Shown: piece after piece, positions 1-6,509 of the stretch
How the letters are laid out: the number at the start of each line of letters is the position of its first letter
Position numbering within the stretch: position 1 is the stretch's first letter
Origin: Nocardioidaceae bacterium
Lineage (GTDB): Bacteria; Actinomycetota; Actinomycetes; Propionibacteriales; Nocardioidaceae
Direction of reading: 5' to 3'
Assembly (NCBI GenBank): GCA_013698435.1
Contig: JACCVA010000090.1
Coordinates: 1 to 12,035 of the forward strand
Length of the DNA: 12,035 nt
Notes under the pieces: generated by a model
Seen by the model: the letters and a program-made list of their open reading frames with translations, nothing else
Told to the model about the DNA's origin: nothing
Database searches by the model: none
Position numbers and translations under genes: made by a program

Positions 1-105
1 AGGGTTCCGGACAACCGGCGTCCGGAGTCTCACGCCGCTGTCCGCGACCGGCTCACCGACTCCCATGACGGCCAGTTCGTGGGAGCTTGCCTCCCATGCA
101 GGTAG
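1..105 (+). CDS. Possible C-terminal fragment of an unidentified gene
   Basis: Frame 1 is open from the window edge for 34 codons and ends at TAG 103-105. Its third positions are about three-quarters G/C, which fits coding DNA here but is not decisive: a second plus frame is open to about 211, and the region borders a decayed locus. No domain can be recognised in so short a piece. It could be the end of a real gene that begins outside the window, or noncoding debris. Confidence 0.2.
   Translation, partial: RVPDNRRPESHAAVRDRLTDSHDGQFVGACLPCR
60..96. repeat. Overlapping inverted repeats (two mutually exclusive hairpins)
   Basis: CTCCCATG occurs at 60-67 and again at 91-98, and TGGGAG lies between them at 80-85. 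TGGGAG can pair with CTCCCA at 60-65 (14-nt loop) or at 91-96 (5-nt loop), so only one hairpin can form at a time. This resembles the geometry of a terminator/anti-terminator switch. There is no U-tract and no intact gene next to it, so chance in a decayed region is equally likely. Confidence 0.2.
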
Positions 106-182
106 CTCTTTCACCTCCCGCGCCCCCGGCCGGTTGCCGTTGAGCTGCTTGGAGTGGTGTGGAGCGCAGTCGGCTCTTGCGG

Positions 183-606
183 TCAATCCCTGGGCCGGCG
201 AGCCTGCTTGACCACGCGTTTAACCGCCGAGGCGTCCGCTACGGGACCCAGGTGCCCGAGCTTGTCCGGGGTTAGCCACCGAGCGGATCGTCTGGATCCG
301 CTCGCCGAGCACGTCGAGCGTCAACGTGCTGACCACCTTGTCGTCCCGGTCGCGAAGGATCGCGCCCGGCTGGCCGTTCACCGCGCGTGGCTCGACTCTC
401 GCGTCGATCCGGGCGAGCACCGGGAAGGTCGAGGCGAGTCTCCTCCCGCCGGACGCGCGCCGCGGTGGTTTGGCCTCGGCGCACTCCGCGAGATAGGGCA
501 GCCCCGCGCTCGTCGTCGTCGCCGTCACCCGATGGCCACGCGCCACCAGCTGCGGCACCAGCCGCCGACCCAGCACCCCGGTCCCACCTGCCACGAACAC
601 CCGCAT
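183..606 (-). pseudogene. Decayed epimerase-ECF41 sigma factor operon (chimeric remnant)
   Basis: Translation from ATG 606 begins with a Rossmann-fold start (MRVFVAGGTGVLGRRL) typical of NAD(P)-dependent epimerases. After about 33 residues it jumps to LPYLAECAEAKPPRR, which resembles a stretch near the C-terminus of the same family. It then enters VNGQPGAILRD...SVANP, the C-terminal SnoaL-like domain of ECF41/SigJ-type sigma factors. In frame the ORF stops at 220. A one-base shift at the four-G run 268-271 restores DKLGHLGPVAD and a natural stop at 183-185. In this sigma family that position reads NPDKL, so the frameshift splits a conserved motif. The central epimerase and nearly all of the sigma factor (regions 2 and 4) are missing. 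The start has a strong AGGAGG at 615-620, 8 nt upstream. Epimerase next to ECF41 is the family's known arrangement. Two large deletions plus a frameshift make function very unlikely; the deletion boundaries are inferred from family memory. Confidence 0.7.
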
Positions 607-614
607 GACCATCA

Positions 615-620
615 CCTCCT
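615..620 (-). promoter_or_regulatory. Shine-Dalgarno AGGAGG of the epimerase remnant
   Basis: On the minus strand, AGGAGG at 620-615 lies 8 nt before ATG 606 and only 2 nt before ATG 612. This favours 606 as the original start of the epimerase. Confidence 0.6.
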
Positions 621-648
621 GACCCCGAAGTCTGTCTTCAGGACCTGA

Positions 649-675
649 GACGAGACAGCCCGGCCGTCTGTGACA
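649..675 (-). promoter_or_regulatory. ECF41-type promoter (TGTCACA-N16-CGTC)
   Basis: Minus-strand TGTCACA (675-669) is followed by exactly 16 nt and then CGTC (652-649). This matches the motif I recall for ECF41 sigma factors, which transcribe the adjacent carboxymuconolactone decarboxylase/oxidoreductase/epimerase gene. It sits about 30 nt upstream of the Shine-Dalgarno of the epimerase remnant, pointing the right way, and the remnant carries the C-terminal domain of that same sigma family. Promoter and gene remnant support each other. Plus-strand TGAGACGAGACAG (646-658) and TGAGGACAAGACAG (676-689) also form an imperfect direct repeat around it. Confidence 0.6.
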
Positions 676-786
676 TGAGGACAAGACAGTCGGGAGAAGA
701 TCGTTTGGGCGGCTGGTGGTCGATGCGCACAGTCCCAAGGAGTGGTGAGCTGAAGTGAAGTCCCCCTCGGTTCAGCGTCGTCCGAC

Positions 787-807
787 GGCGCCAACGGTCT
801 GGGCGCC
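787..807 (-). terminator. Weak GC hairpin after nnrD
   Basis: GGCGCC at 787-792 and 802-807 can form a 6-bp GC stem with a 9-nt loop, starting just past the nnrD stop codon at 813. There is no U-tract. It is a possible transcript end, but GGCGCC pairs are expected by chance in DNA this GC-rich. Confidence 0.22.
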
Positions 808-812
808 CGCTG

Positions 813-1695
813 TCAGCTGGAGGTCGTCAGCTCCGTCAGGACCACGGGAAGCTCGTCGAGAAGCTCGCGGGCCAAGAACCCGGTCGGGCCGACCCTGGCT
901 GCCAACCGGTCACCGGCCACGGCGTGCAGATGTGTTGCCCAGCACGCGGCCTGTGGAAGCGTCGCGCCGCGAGCGACAAGACCAGTGACGCTGCCGGCGA
1001 GCACGTCGCCGCTGCCCGAGGTGGCGAGCCCGCCGTGCCCGGTTGAGCTCAGCCAGGTGTTCGCGTCGGTGTCGGCGACCACCCCCTGGCAGCTGACGAC
1101 GGCGCCGTAGCGACGGGCGATCTCGACGGCCTCGTCGGCCCGCTCCTCCACCGACGAGCCGACCTCGGCGTCGAGTAGCATCCGAGCCTCCCCTGGGTTC
1201 GGCGTCAGCACGAGACGACCGGACAGCTGGTTTCTGCCGCCGAGCTGCCCGAGCGCGCCGATTGCGTACGCGTCGAGCACCACCGTCGTATTCGCCCCGA
1301 GCAGCCCGATGACCGCGTCCAGCAGCTTCGCTGTCTCGTCGCCGTCATCGAGTCCTGGGCCGACCAGCAAGGCGTCCGCGGACCCAATCGTGTCGGCGAG
1401 CGTGCCGACAGCGTCGCCTCTTACCGCTCCGGTTAATGTCTCGGTCAGCCCGGTCACGCCGGCCTCAGGCAGAGCGACGGCGAGGGCGACGGCAGCCGAC
1501 TCGGCGACGCCCAACGACAGCCGGCCCGCGCCCATCCGCAGCGCAGCCAGGCAGGGCCAGCAAGACAGCACCAGGTGTCGCCCGGGCACCGCCAATCACG
1601 AGCACGTCACCTCGCGCGTACTTCGAGTCGTCGACCTTCGGCAGCGACCAGTCACGCAGCAGAGCCGGCGTGAGAACCTCACTGCGGGAGGACAT
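813..1695 (-). pseudogene. nnrD: NAD(P)H-hydrate dehydratase, frameshifted
   Basis: The family repairs hydrated NAD(P)H (NADHX/NADPHX) by nucleotide-driven dehydration in the cytosol. Reading from ATG 1695 (GGAG 6 nt upstream) gives a proper N-terminus with YARGDVLVIGGARATPGAVL. At about 1551-1554 the frame breaks, and the rest continues in another frame from LAALRMGAGRL to the stop at 813. Four bases (CTGC, minus strand) stand where one glycine codon is expected, a net +1. The C-terminal part keeps family signatures: LTPNPGEARMLL and the nucleotide-binding TSGSGDVLAG, near 990-1020. The restored protein would be about 293 residues, normal for stand-alone actinobacterial enzymes with no epimerase domain. 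VLDAYAI appears where I recall VLDADAL in many relatives. The start overlaps the end of the upstream phosphatase gene by 17 nt, suggesting coupling. The break is either a sequencing error or real inactivation; no slippery heptamer is visible. Confidence 0.8.
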
Positions 1696-2419
1696 GTGGG
1701 TCTCCGGGGTTGCGGGTGACGGGGGCGTCCTGCTGTGCGAGATGGCTGACATCGTTGTACGACTGCAGCTTCCACCAGCCCTCGCCGGACGGCCTTACCA
1801 GCCGGGTCATCGACACGTTGTGCAATGGGTCCGACTTCGCGGTCTGCAGGACGTCGAGCTCAGACATCCCCTCGCACACATAGCGAACGGTCATGATGAC
1901 GGCGTCATGGCAGACGACCAACACCCGCCTGCCGTCCTCCCAGCGGTCGATGTCGGACAGCACGCTGCGGACGCGGAGCGCCACGTCGGCCCAGGACTCC
2001 CCGCCTGCTGGCCGGTGGTAGAACTTGCCGTGCCAGCGCCGGCGGATCGCCTCGTCAGGAAACCTGGCCTCGACTCCCCTGGTGGTGAGCAGGTCCAGCA
2101 CACCGAGCTCGCGGTCACGCAGCCGCTCGTCGACACGGAACGGCAACTCGACCCCTGCGTGCTGTAGCGCCAAGGACGCCGTCTCCTGCGCGCGCCGGTA
2201 CGGGGAGCACCAGACCGAGTCGAAGCGTGCCTCGACGGGAAGACCGCGGAGCGAAGAACCCCACGCCTTCGCCTGCGAAACACCTGTCTCGGACAGAGGT
2301 ACGTCGGCATCGCGCATCCCTACGTCGATCACGTCAGCGTCTGCGGCGGCTGCCGCAGCGGCGGCCACGTTGCCGATGCTCTCGCCATGCCTGACCAGCA
2401 CCAACCCGACCGCACCCAT
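1679..2419 (-). CDS. Histidine phosphatase family protein (phosphoglycerate mutase-like)
   Basis: This 246-residue protein begins with the family signature VLVRHGES, where His11 would be the phosphorylated histidine. Later come CSPYRRAQET (Arg about 75), the acidic stretch DERLRDRELGVLDL, and the second catalytic histidine at 171 in VVCHDAVI, so the active site looks complete. Family members remove phosphate from diverse small molecules or proteins, and the substrate cannot be read from sequence. An eight-alanine run (19-26) follows the catalytic loop, an unusual low-complexity stretch. ATG 2419 lacks a convincing Shine-Dalgarno, but minus-strand TAGGGT (2432-2427) sits 7 nt before it, which fits a leaderless transcript. 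Its 3' end overlaps the nnrD start, so the two genes are probably co-transcribed; this pairing is, as I recall, common in actinobacteria. Confidence 0.85.
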   Translation of the reverse strand: MGAVGLVLVRHGESIGNVAAAAAAAADADVIDVGMRDADVPLSETGVSQAKAWGSSLRGLPVEARFDSVWCSPYRRAQETASLALQHAGVELPFRVDERLRDRELGVLDLLTTRGVEARFPDEAIRRRWHGKFYHRPAGGESWADVALRVRSVLSDIDRWEDGRRVLVVCHDAVIMTVRYVCEGMSELDVLQTAKSDPLHNVSMTRLVRPSGEGWWKLQSYNDVSHLAQQDAPVTRNPGDPHVLPQ

Positions 2420-2426
2420 GGCTCAG

Positions 2427-2432
2427 ACCCTA
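2427..2432 (-). promoter_or_regulatory. -10 box of leaderless phosphatase transcript
   Basis: Minus-strand TAGGGT matches the actinobacterial TANNNT -10 pattern and ends 7 nt before ATG 2419, so transcription would begin at or next to the start codon. No good -35 is visible. The rest of the 2420-2615 gap, shared with the divergent GNAT gene, holds only a short direct repeat, GTCAGAGTC (2455-2463 and about 2574-2582). Confidence 0.33.
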
Positions 2433-2615
2433 ACGGGACCACGGTGAACGCGCCGTCAGAGTCTCGCGACCGACCACAGGCAGACCTGCATTCTCGCCGC
2501 TCGACTGCATGTCCGCCATCGTGGCACGCAGCCAGGCGGATTCCAGGCATCACGGGACCGGTGACTGCTCGCGTCAGAGTCAGTGATCCTCTCTGCCCAT
2601 GGTTAGGTCGCGGGT

Positions 2616-3104
2616 GTGGCGATAACCCTGGCCCGTTTGGAGCCTGATGACTGGCAGCGGTTACGGGAGGCCAGGCTTGCAGCGCTGGAGGAGGCTCCCG
2701 AGGCGTTCGGATCCACCCTGGCGCGGGAGCAGGAGTTCCGGGAGAGCGACTGGCGCGCCCGGCTCGACCCGCGACACGGACCCAAGCTGCTGGCGAGCGA
2801 CGGTGACGTCCTGGCCGGCTTGGTCGGCTCCTTCACCGACGCCGACCGTGGCGCGACCGTCCACCTGGTCTCGATGTGGGTGTCGCCGGCGTACCGCGGG
2901 ACCGGCGTGGCGGGGCTGTTGCTGGACACCTTCGTGGGGGACGCGCGACTCGACGGTCGACGCACCGTCGAGCTCACCGTCGTCGAGACGAACGAGCCGG
3001 CGCGCAAGCTGTACCAGCGACATGGCTTCGTCGAGACCGGAGAAACCCGAGAACACCCCAACCCAGCTGTGGCACGAGAGGTCGTGATGGTGCTGAAGCT
3101 GTGA
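2616..3104 (+). CDS. GNAT family N-acetyltransferase
   Basis: This 162-residue protein has one GNAT domain across its length. The acetyl-CoA pyrophosphate-binding motif is at 88-100 (MWVSPAYRGTGVAG), after the beta-strand TVHLVSM. Motif B follows with VVETNEPARKLYQRHGF, giving the usual Asn (126) and general-acid Tyr (133). Such enzymes acetylate amines on small molecules, antibiotics or proteins; the acceptor here is unknown. The start is GTG 2616. The Shine-Dalgarno is poor, and a GTG two bases upstream is out of frame. The gene diverges from the histidine phosphatase and converges with the DUF2332 gene, with 54 bp between stop codons (3105-3158) in which I see no clear terminator. It appears to be a single-gene unit. 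Confidence 0.85.
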   Translation: MAITLARLEPDDWQRLREARLAALEEAPEAFGSTLAREQEFRESDWRARLDPRHGPKLLASDGDVLAGLVGSFTDADRGATVHLVSMWVSPAYRGTGVAGLLLDTFVGDARLDGRRTVELTVVETNEPARKLYQRHGFVETGETREHPNPAVAREVVMVLKL

Positions 3105-3158
3105 CGCGGCTTGTGGCGCTGGGTGATGAGGCGGGGTGGTACACGTTGGCGGGCCGGG

Positions 3159-4202
3159 TCAGGACAGGGTCACCGGCGTGCCGTGGTCGCCGACGTCACC
3201 AAGCCGGATCGGGCCGTCGAGCCCGGAACCGTCTGCTGCCGCGAGATCGACGGTCAGCTCGGCCGTTGCGCGTTCGTGGAACTCCATCGCCACTCGGGCC
3301 ACCCGTTGTGACCGCGCCGCCCGAGCCACCACGGCATCGACCCGGGCTGTCTCGTCGAGTGGCCAGTACTGCTGCGTGATCGACTGCCAGACGACGGTCA
3401 CCACGTCGTCGGCGGCGGGAGCGGACAGCCGCTCTTCCAGCCACTCCCCCGCGCCCGCGCGGTCCACGGTCACCGGGTGTCGACGGGCGATGTCCAGCGC
3501 CTGCGTCAACCGTTCGTGTCGTTCCACATGGAAGGGCCATACGAACGACCGCAACGTCAGCTGACCTTCGGGAGTCGTGGCGTCGACCGGTGCGAGGTCG
3601 CACCCGCGGCGCTCGACGATCTCGAACGGCGTCGCAGTGACCGGGCCGATGACGGCATCGACCAGCCGCAATGCGGAGTCGCCCGGCCCGTACGCCCACG
3701 TCGGGCTCTCGAACCTGAACTGGTCCACCAGCAGATTGAGTCCGGCGCTGGCGCCCGGTTCCAGCAACCGCACCTTCGAGAGGCCGGATCGGCGTACGAC
3801 GTCGAAGAGGCCCACCAGCAGCGCCGTCGAACGGCCGGTCTCGTTGGTCTGGGGCGCCACATCGAGCGTGCGACGCAGCTCCTGGACATGCTCGCCGAGC
3901 ACGCGTCGGACATGCGGCCACGCCTTCGCTGGTGGCTCGTTGCCACCGAGACTTGGGTAGAAGGGGACCAGATCGGGAGCCCGGTCCGTCAGCACCAGCC
4001 GGAACAGTCCACCCAGCAGTCGAAGCTGCACCACCGCCCCCTGCGGTGCATTTTCCCAGCCGCGGCAGATGTCGCGCACCGGTCCCCTGGCATCCCAGTC
4101 GTCAGCCATCGCCCGCATCAGGTGGCCATACAGGTGTTGCTCGTCACTGGCGTGCTTGCGCATCCGGTCCGCCAGCGTCCCCTCGGTGTCGAAGTCAGCC
4201 AT
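3159..4202 (-). CDS. DUF2332 domain-containing protein
   Basis: This is a 347-residue protein of the actinobacterial DUF2332 family, for which I know no established function. Recognisable stretches are VQLRLLGGLFRLVL, PQTNETGRS, LEPGASAGLNLLVDQF, VERRGCDLAPVD, LTLRSFVWPF and VVWQSITQQYW. The segment LEPGASAGLNL (about residues 147-157) looks like a glycine-rich loop after a beta-strand, similar to motif I of SAM-dependent methyltransferases; that is a hypothesis. I chose ATG 4202, with GGTGG 5 nt upstream. A GTG at 4211 in the same frame would add three residues. The start overlaps the stop of a short possible leader ORF that has a strong Shine-Dalgarno. No signal peptide or membrane segment is visible, so it is probably cytosolic. 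It runs opposite to the neighbouring glmS locus. Confidence 0.85.
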   Translation of the reverse strand: MADFDTEGTLADRMRKHASDEQHLYGHLMRAMADDWDARGPVRDICRGWENAPQGAVVQLRLLGGLFRLVLTDRAPDLVPFYPSLGGNEPPAKAWPHVRRVLGEHVQELRRTLDVAPQTNETGRSTALLVGLFDVVRRSGLSKVRLLEPGASAGLNLLVDQFRFESPTWAYGPGDSALRLVDAVIGPVTATPFEIVERRGCDLAPVDATTPEGQLTLRSFVWPFHVERHERLTQALDIARRHPVTVDRAGAGEWLEERLSAPAADDVVTVVWQSITQQYWPLDETARVDAVVARAARSQRVARVAMEFHERATAELTVDLAAADGSGLDGPIRLGDVGDHGTPVTLS

Positions 4203-4248
4203 CACGACCACCGGTCGGTCCCGACGCCTCCAGCAGGCGGTACTCCAC
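4195..4248 (-). CDS. Possible 17-codon leader ORF coupled to DUF2332
   Basis: GTG 4248 has a strong GAGGAG at 4260-4255, 6 nt upstream, better than any signal directly before the DUF2332 gene. It opens a 17-codon frame (VEYRLLEASGPTGGRDG). The stop TGA (4197-4195) lies 3 nt inside the DUF2332 start, ATGGCTGA, so ribosomes ending here could restart at ATG 4202. Minus-strand TAGCGT (4286-4281) could be a -10 box about 26 nt upstream of the ORF. Only the spacing supports it; I recognise no peptide family. Confidence 0.3.
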   Translation of the reverse strand: MEYRLLEASGPTGGRDG

Positions 4249-4323
4249 GTGACTCTCCTCGGGTGGTGGTCGTGTCCTCGACGCTACCGAAGCCCCTCGA
4301 CAACGTGACCACGCACCCAAGGC

Positions 4324-4329
4324 TAGATT
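4324..4329 (+). promoter_or_regulatory. Candidate -10 box for the glmS transcript
   Basis: TAGATT stands out in an AT-rich patch before the small gene that precedes glmS. No -35 is found at a suitable distance. If used, transcription would start near 4336, which would exclude the TTG 4331 start and favour GTG 4388. Confidence 0.22.
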
Positions 4330-4387
4330 TTTGCCCGGCGTCGGGCAGGAACTTGCGGTATCCGTCGGCGAGCGCCAAGATCTCCAC

Positions 4388-4666
4388 GTGGAGGATGCGC
4401 TGCGACCAGACGACGCCGAGGTGGTCCAGCGGGTCGCGGCCAGCACCGGGCTCAGCCACGCCGAGGCCTCCCGCGTAGTGGCTGACGTGGTGTCATACTT
4501 CGCCGAGCCCGCCGAGGACTTCGTACGCCGACGCCACGCCCACCTCAAGACATACGGTATGAAGAACCCGGAGATCTTCGTGCGGATCGGTGCCGAGCTC
4601 CGCCGGCGGGTCGTCGCGGCCCCTCCCCTCACCGACCGGCAGCTCCGCCGGATCGTCTACGGCTGA
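4388..4666 (+). CDS. Small conserved protein of unknown function upstream of glmS
   Basis: From GTG 4388 the product is 92 residues; TTG 4331 in the same frame (AAGG 8 nt upstream) would give 111. It looks soluble and helical: LSHAEASRVVADVVSYF, then EDFVRRRHAHLKTYGMKN, EIFVRIGAELRRR, and the end LTDRQLRRIVYG. I recall similar uncharacterised actinobacterial proteins with this RRRH...G-N-IF...RQLRRIVYG pattern, but know no function. No catalytic motif, signal peptide or membrane segment is visible. Its stop (TGA 4664-4666) touches the glmS Shine-Dalgarno, leaving 10 nt before the glmS start, so the two genes are almost certainly co-transcribed. I prefer the shorter start because the extra N-terminal codons are less coding-like, and one antisense frame scores better there. 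Confidence 0.65.
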   Translation: MEDALRPDDAEVVQRVAASTGLSHAEASRVVADVVSYFAEPAEDFVRRRHAHLKTYGMKNPEIFVRIGAELRRRVVAAPPLTDRQLRRIVYG

Positions 4667-4671
4667 AGGAG
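4666..4671 (+). promoter_or_regulatory. Shine-Dalgarno AAGGAG of glmS
   Basis: AAGGAG lies 5 nt before ATG 4677 and sets that start. It puts cysteine at position 2, as the enzyme requires, and rules out a longer N-terminus beginning near 4590. Confidence 0.75.
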
Positions 4672-4676
4672 CCCTC

Positions 4677-6497
4677 ATGTGTGGAATCGTCGGGTACATC
4701 GGCACGGCGCCGGCCGCCCCGCTGCTGATCGAAGGTCTCAGCCGGCTGGAGTACCGCGGTTACGACTCGGCCGGGATCGCGGTACTGGGCAGCAGTGGCC
4801 TGCGTGTCACGAAGAAGGCCGGTCGGGTGCGAGACCTCGACGAGGCGCTGCCCAAGCGGCTCGCCGGCAAGATCGGTGTCGGGCACACCCGATGGGCCAC
4901 GCACGGCGCGGCCACCGACGCCAACGCGCACCCGCACTGCGACGCGACCGGCAAGGTCAGCGTCGTGCACAACGGCATCGTCGACAATGCCGCGTCCCTA
5001 CGCGACCGGTTGACCGACGACGGAGTGGAGTTCCACTCCGAGACCGACACGGAGGTCATCGCCCACCTGATCGGCCGCTCGGCAGCCGACACGCTCGAGG
5101 AGGCGGTCCTCGAGGCGCTGGCGGCCGTGCAGGGCACCTACGGTCTCGCGGTCCTGCACGCCGACCATCCCGACCGGATCGTGGTGGCCCGCAACGGCTC
5201 GCCGCTGATCGTGGGGGTCGGTGACAAGGAGATGTGGGTGGCCAGCGATGTGGCAGCGCTGGTCCGCTACACCCGCCAGGTGGTCTACCTCGACGACGGC
5301 GAGCTGGCCACGGTGACAGCGGGCGGGTTCACGACGTTCACGTCCGACCGCCAGCCGACGCAGAAGCGCCCCACGACGGTCGACCTCAGTGTCGAGGACT
5401 ATGACGAGGGCGAGCACCGCCACTTCATGCGCAAGGAGATTCTCGACCAGGCCGACGCCGCCGAGCGCATCCTGCGCGGCCGGCTCGACGAGCGGTTCGG
5501 CACCGCCCACCTCGGCGGGCTCAACCTCGACCCGCGCGCGAGCCGAGCCATCCAGCGGGTGAAGATTCTCGGGTGCGGGTCGGCGTACTACGTCGGCCAG
5601 CTCGGCGCCGGACTTGTGGAGGAGCTGGCCCGCATCCCCGCCGACGCCGAGCCTGCGTCCGAGTTCCGCTACCGGAACCCGGTCATCGAACGCGACACGC
5701 TCTATGTCGCGGTCAGCCAGTCGGGCGAGACGATCGACACCCTGCTCGCCGTGCAGGAGATCAAGCGCAAAGGTGGACGGGTCATCGGTCTCATCAACGT
5801 CGTGGGGTCGACGATCGCCCGCGAGTGCGACGGTGGGATCTACCTGCACGCCGGGCCGGAGGTGGCGGTCGCCTCGACGAAGGCGCTGACCAACATGGCG
5901 ATCGGGTTTGCGCTGCTGGCGCTGCACCTTGGTCGGGTGCGCGACCTGTCCGTGAGCGACGGCAAGCGCATCATCGCGGGCCTGCAGCGACTGCCTGCGC
6001 AGATCGACCAGATCGTGGCTGCTGACGAGGACCTCTCGACCGTTGCCGGCGTACTTGCCGAGGCACAGAGCCTGTTCTTCGTCGGCCGCGTGCGTGGGTA
6101 CCCGGTCGCGCGCGAGGGTGCGCAGAAGTTCAAGGAGATCTCCTACCGGCACGCCGAGGCGTACCAGACAAGTGAGCTCAAGCACGGGCCGCTGGCGCTG
6201 ATCAGCGACCAGGTGCCGACCGTGGCGATCGTGCCGGACGACGCCCTTTGTGACCGCAACGTCGCCGCGCTGCACGAGATCGCCGCGCGCAAGGGCCCGC
6301 TGGTCGTCGTCACCCATGCTGGTGTCGACCTCGGCCACGTCGACGCCACCCGGATCGACGTACCGCAAAACGAGCCCGAAATCGACCCGATCCTGCTGAC
6401 GATCCCGCTGCAGATCCTCGCCTACCACGCGGCGGTCAAGCTCGGGCACGACGTCGACAAGCCTCGTAACCTCGCCAAGTCCGTCACCGTCGAGTGA
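4677..6497 (+). CDS. glmS: Glutamine--fructose-6-phosphate aminotransferase (isomerizing)
   Basis: GlmS converts fructose-6-phosphate and glutamine to glucosamine-6-phosphate and glutamate, the first committed step toward UDP-GlcNAc, in the cytosol. The protein is 606 residues, the usual length. MCGIVGYIG places the nucleophile Cys2 right after the initiator Met. The glutaminase (class II) domain covers about 2-220, with GHTRWATHG (69-77), HPHC and VVHNGIVDN (97-104). Two SIS isomerase domains follow: ILGCGSAYYVG, SQSGETIDTL and ASTKALTNM in the first; GRVRGYPVAREGAQKFKEIS, ELKHGPLALI and the C-terminal DKPRNLAKSVTVE in the second. Everything expected is present. It is preceded by a small unknown gene with a 10-nt gap, and followed by a long inverted repeat and then a MurA-like gene. 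No glmS ribozyme features are evident upstream, as expected outside Firmicutes. Confidence 0.98.
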   Translation: MCGIVGYIGTAPAAPLLIEGLSRLEYRGYDSAGIAVLGSSGLRVTKKAGRVRDLDEALPKRLAGKIGVGHTRWATHGAATDANAHPHCDATGKVSVVHNGIVDNAASLRDRLTDDGVEFHSETDTEVIAHLIGRSAADTLEEAVLEALAAVQGTYGLAVLHADHPDRIVVARNGSPLIVGVGDKEMWVASDVAALVRYTRQVVYLDDGELATVTAGGFTTFTSDRQPTQKRPTTVDLSVEDYDEGEHRHFMRKEILDQADAAERILRGRLDERFGTAHLGGLNLDPRASRAIQRVKILGCGSAYYVGQLGAGLVEELARIPADAEPASEFRYRNPVIERDTLYVAVSQSGETIDTLLAVQEIKRKGGRVIGLINVVGSTIARECDGGIYLHAGPEVAVASTKALTNMAIGFALLALHLGRVRDLSVSDGKRIIAGLQRLPAQIDQIVAADEDLSTVAGVLAEAQSLFFVGRVRGYPVAREGAQKFKEISYRHAEAYQTSELKHGPLALISDQVPTVAIVPDDALCDRNVAALHEIAARKGPLVVVTHAGVDLGHVDATRIDVPQNEPEIDPILLTIPLQILAYHAAVKLGHDVDKPRNLAKSVTVE

Positions 6498-6509
6498 CCC
6501 ACGCCGCTC

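Noticed and set aside
755..988. Plus-strand frame after AAGGAG at 738-743
   Set aside because: Most of it is antisense to the conserved end of nnrD and it has no recognisable product.
2455..2582. GTCAGAGTC direct repeat between the phosphatase and GNAT genes
   Set aside because: Two short copies about 120 bp apart with no symmetry or promoter relation; likely chance.
4202..4459. Minus-strand frame with coding-like third positions opposite the start of the pre-glmS gene
   Set aside because: No recognisable family and it overlaps the well-supported plus-strand gene; it only lowers confidence in the longer TTG 4331 start.
4590..4676. N-terminal extension of GlmS
   Set aside because: It overlaps the preceding gene, and GlmS needs cysteine directly after the initiator methionine, as at 4677.
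4998..6449. 483-codon open frame on the minus strand
   Set aside because: It lies wholly antisense to glmS, whose protein matches its family from end to end; long antisense frames are usual in GC-rich coding DNA.
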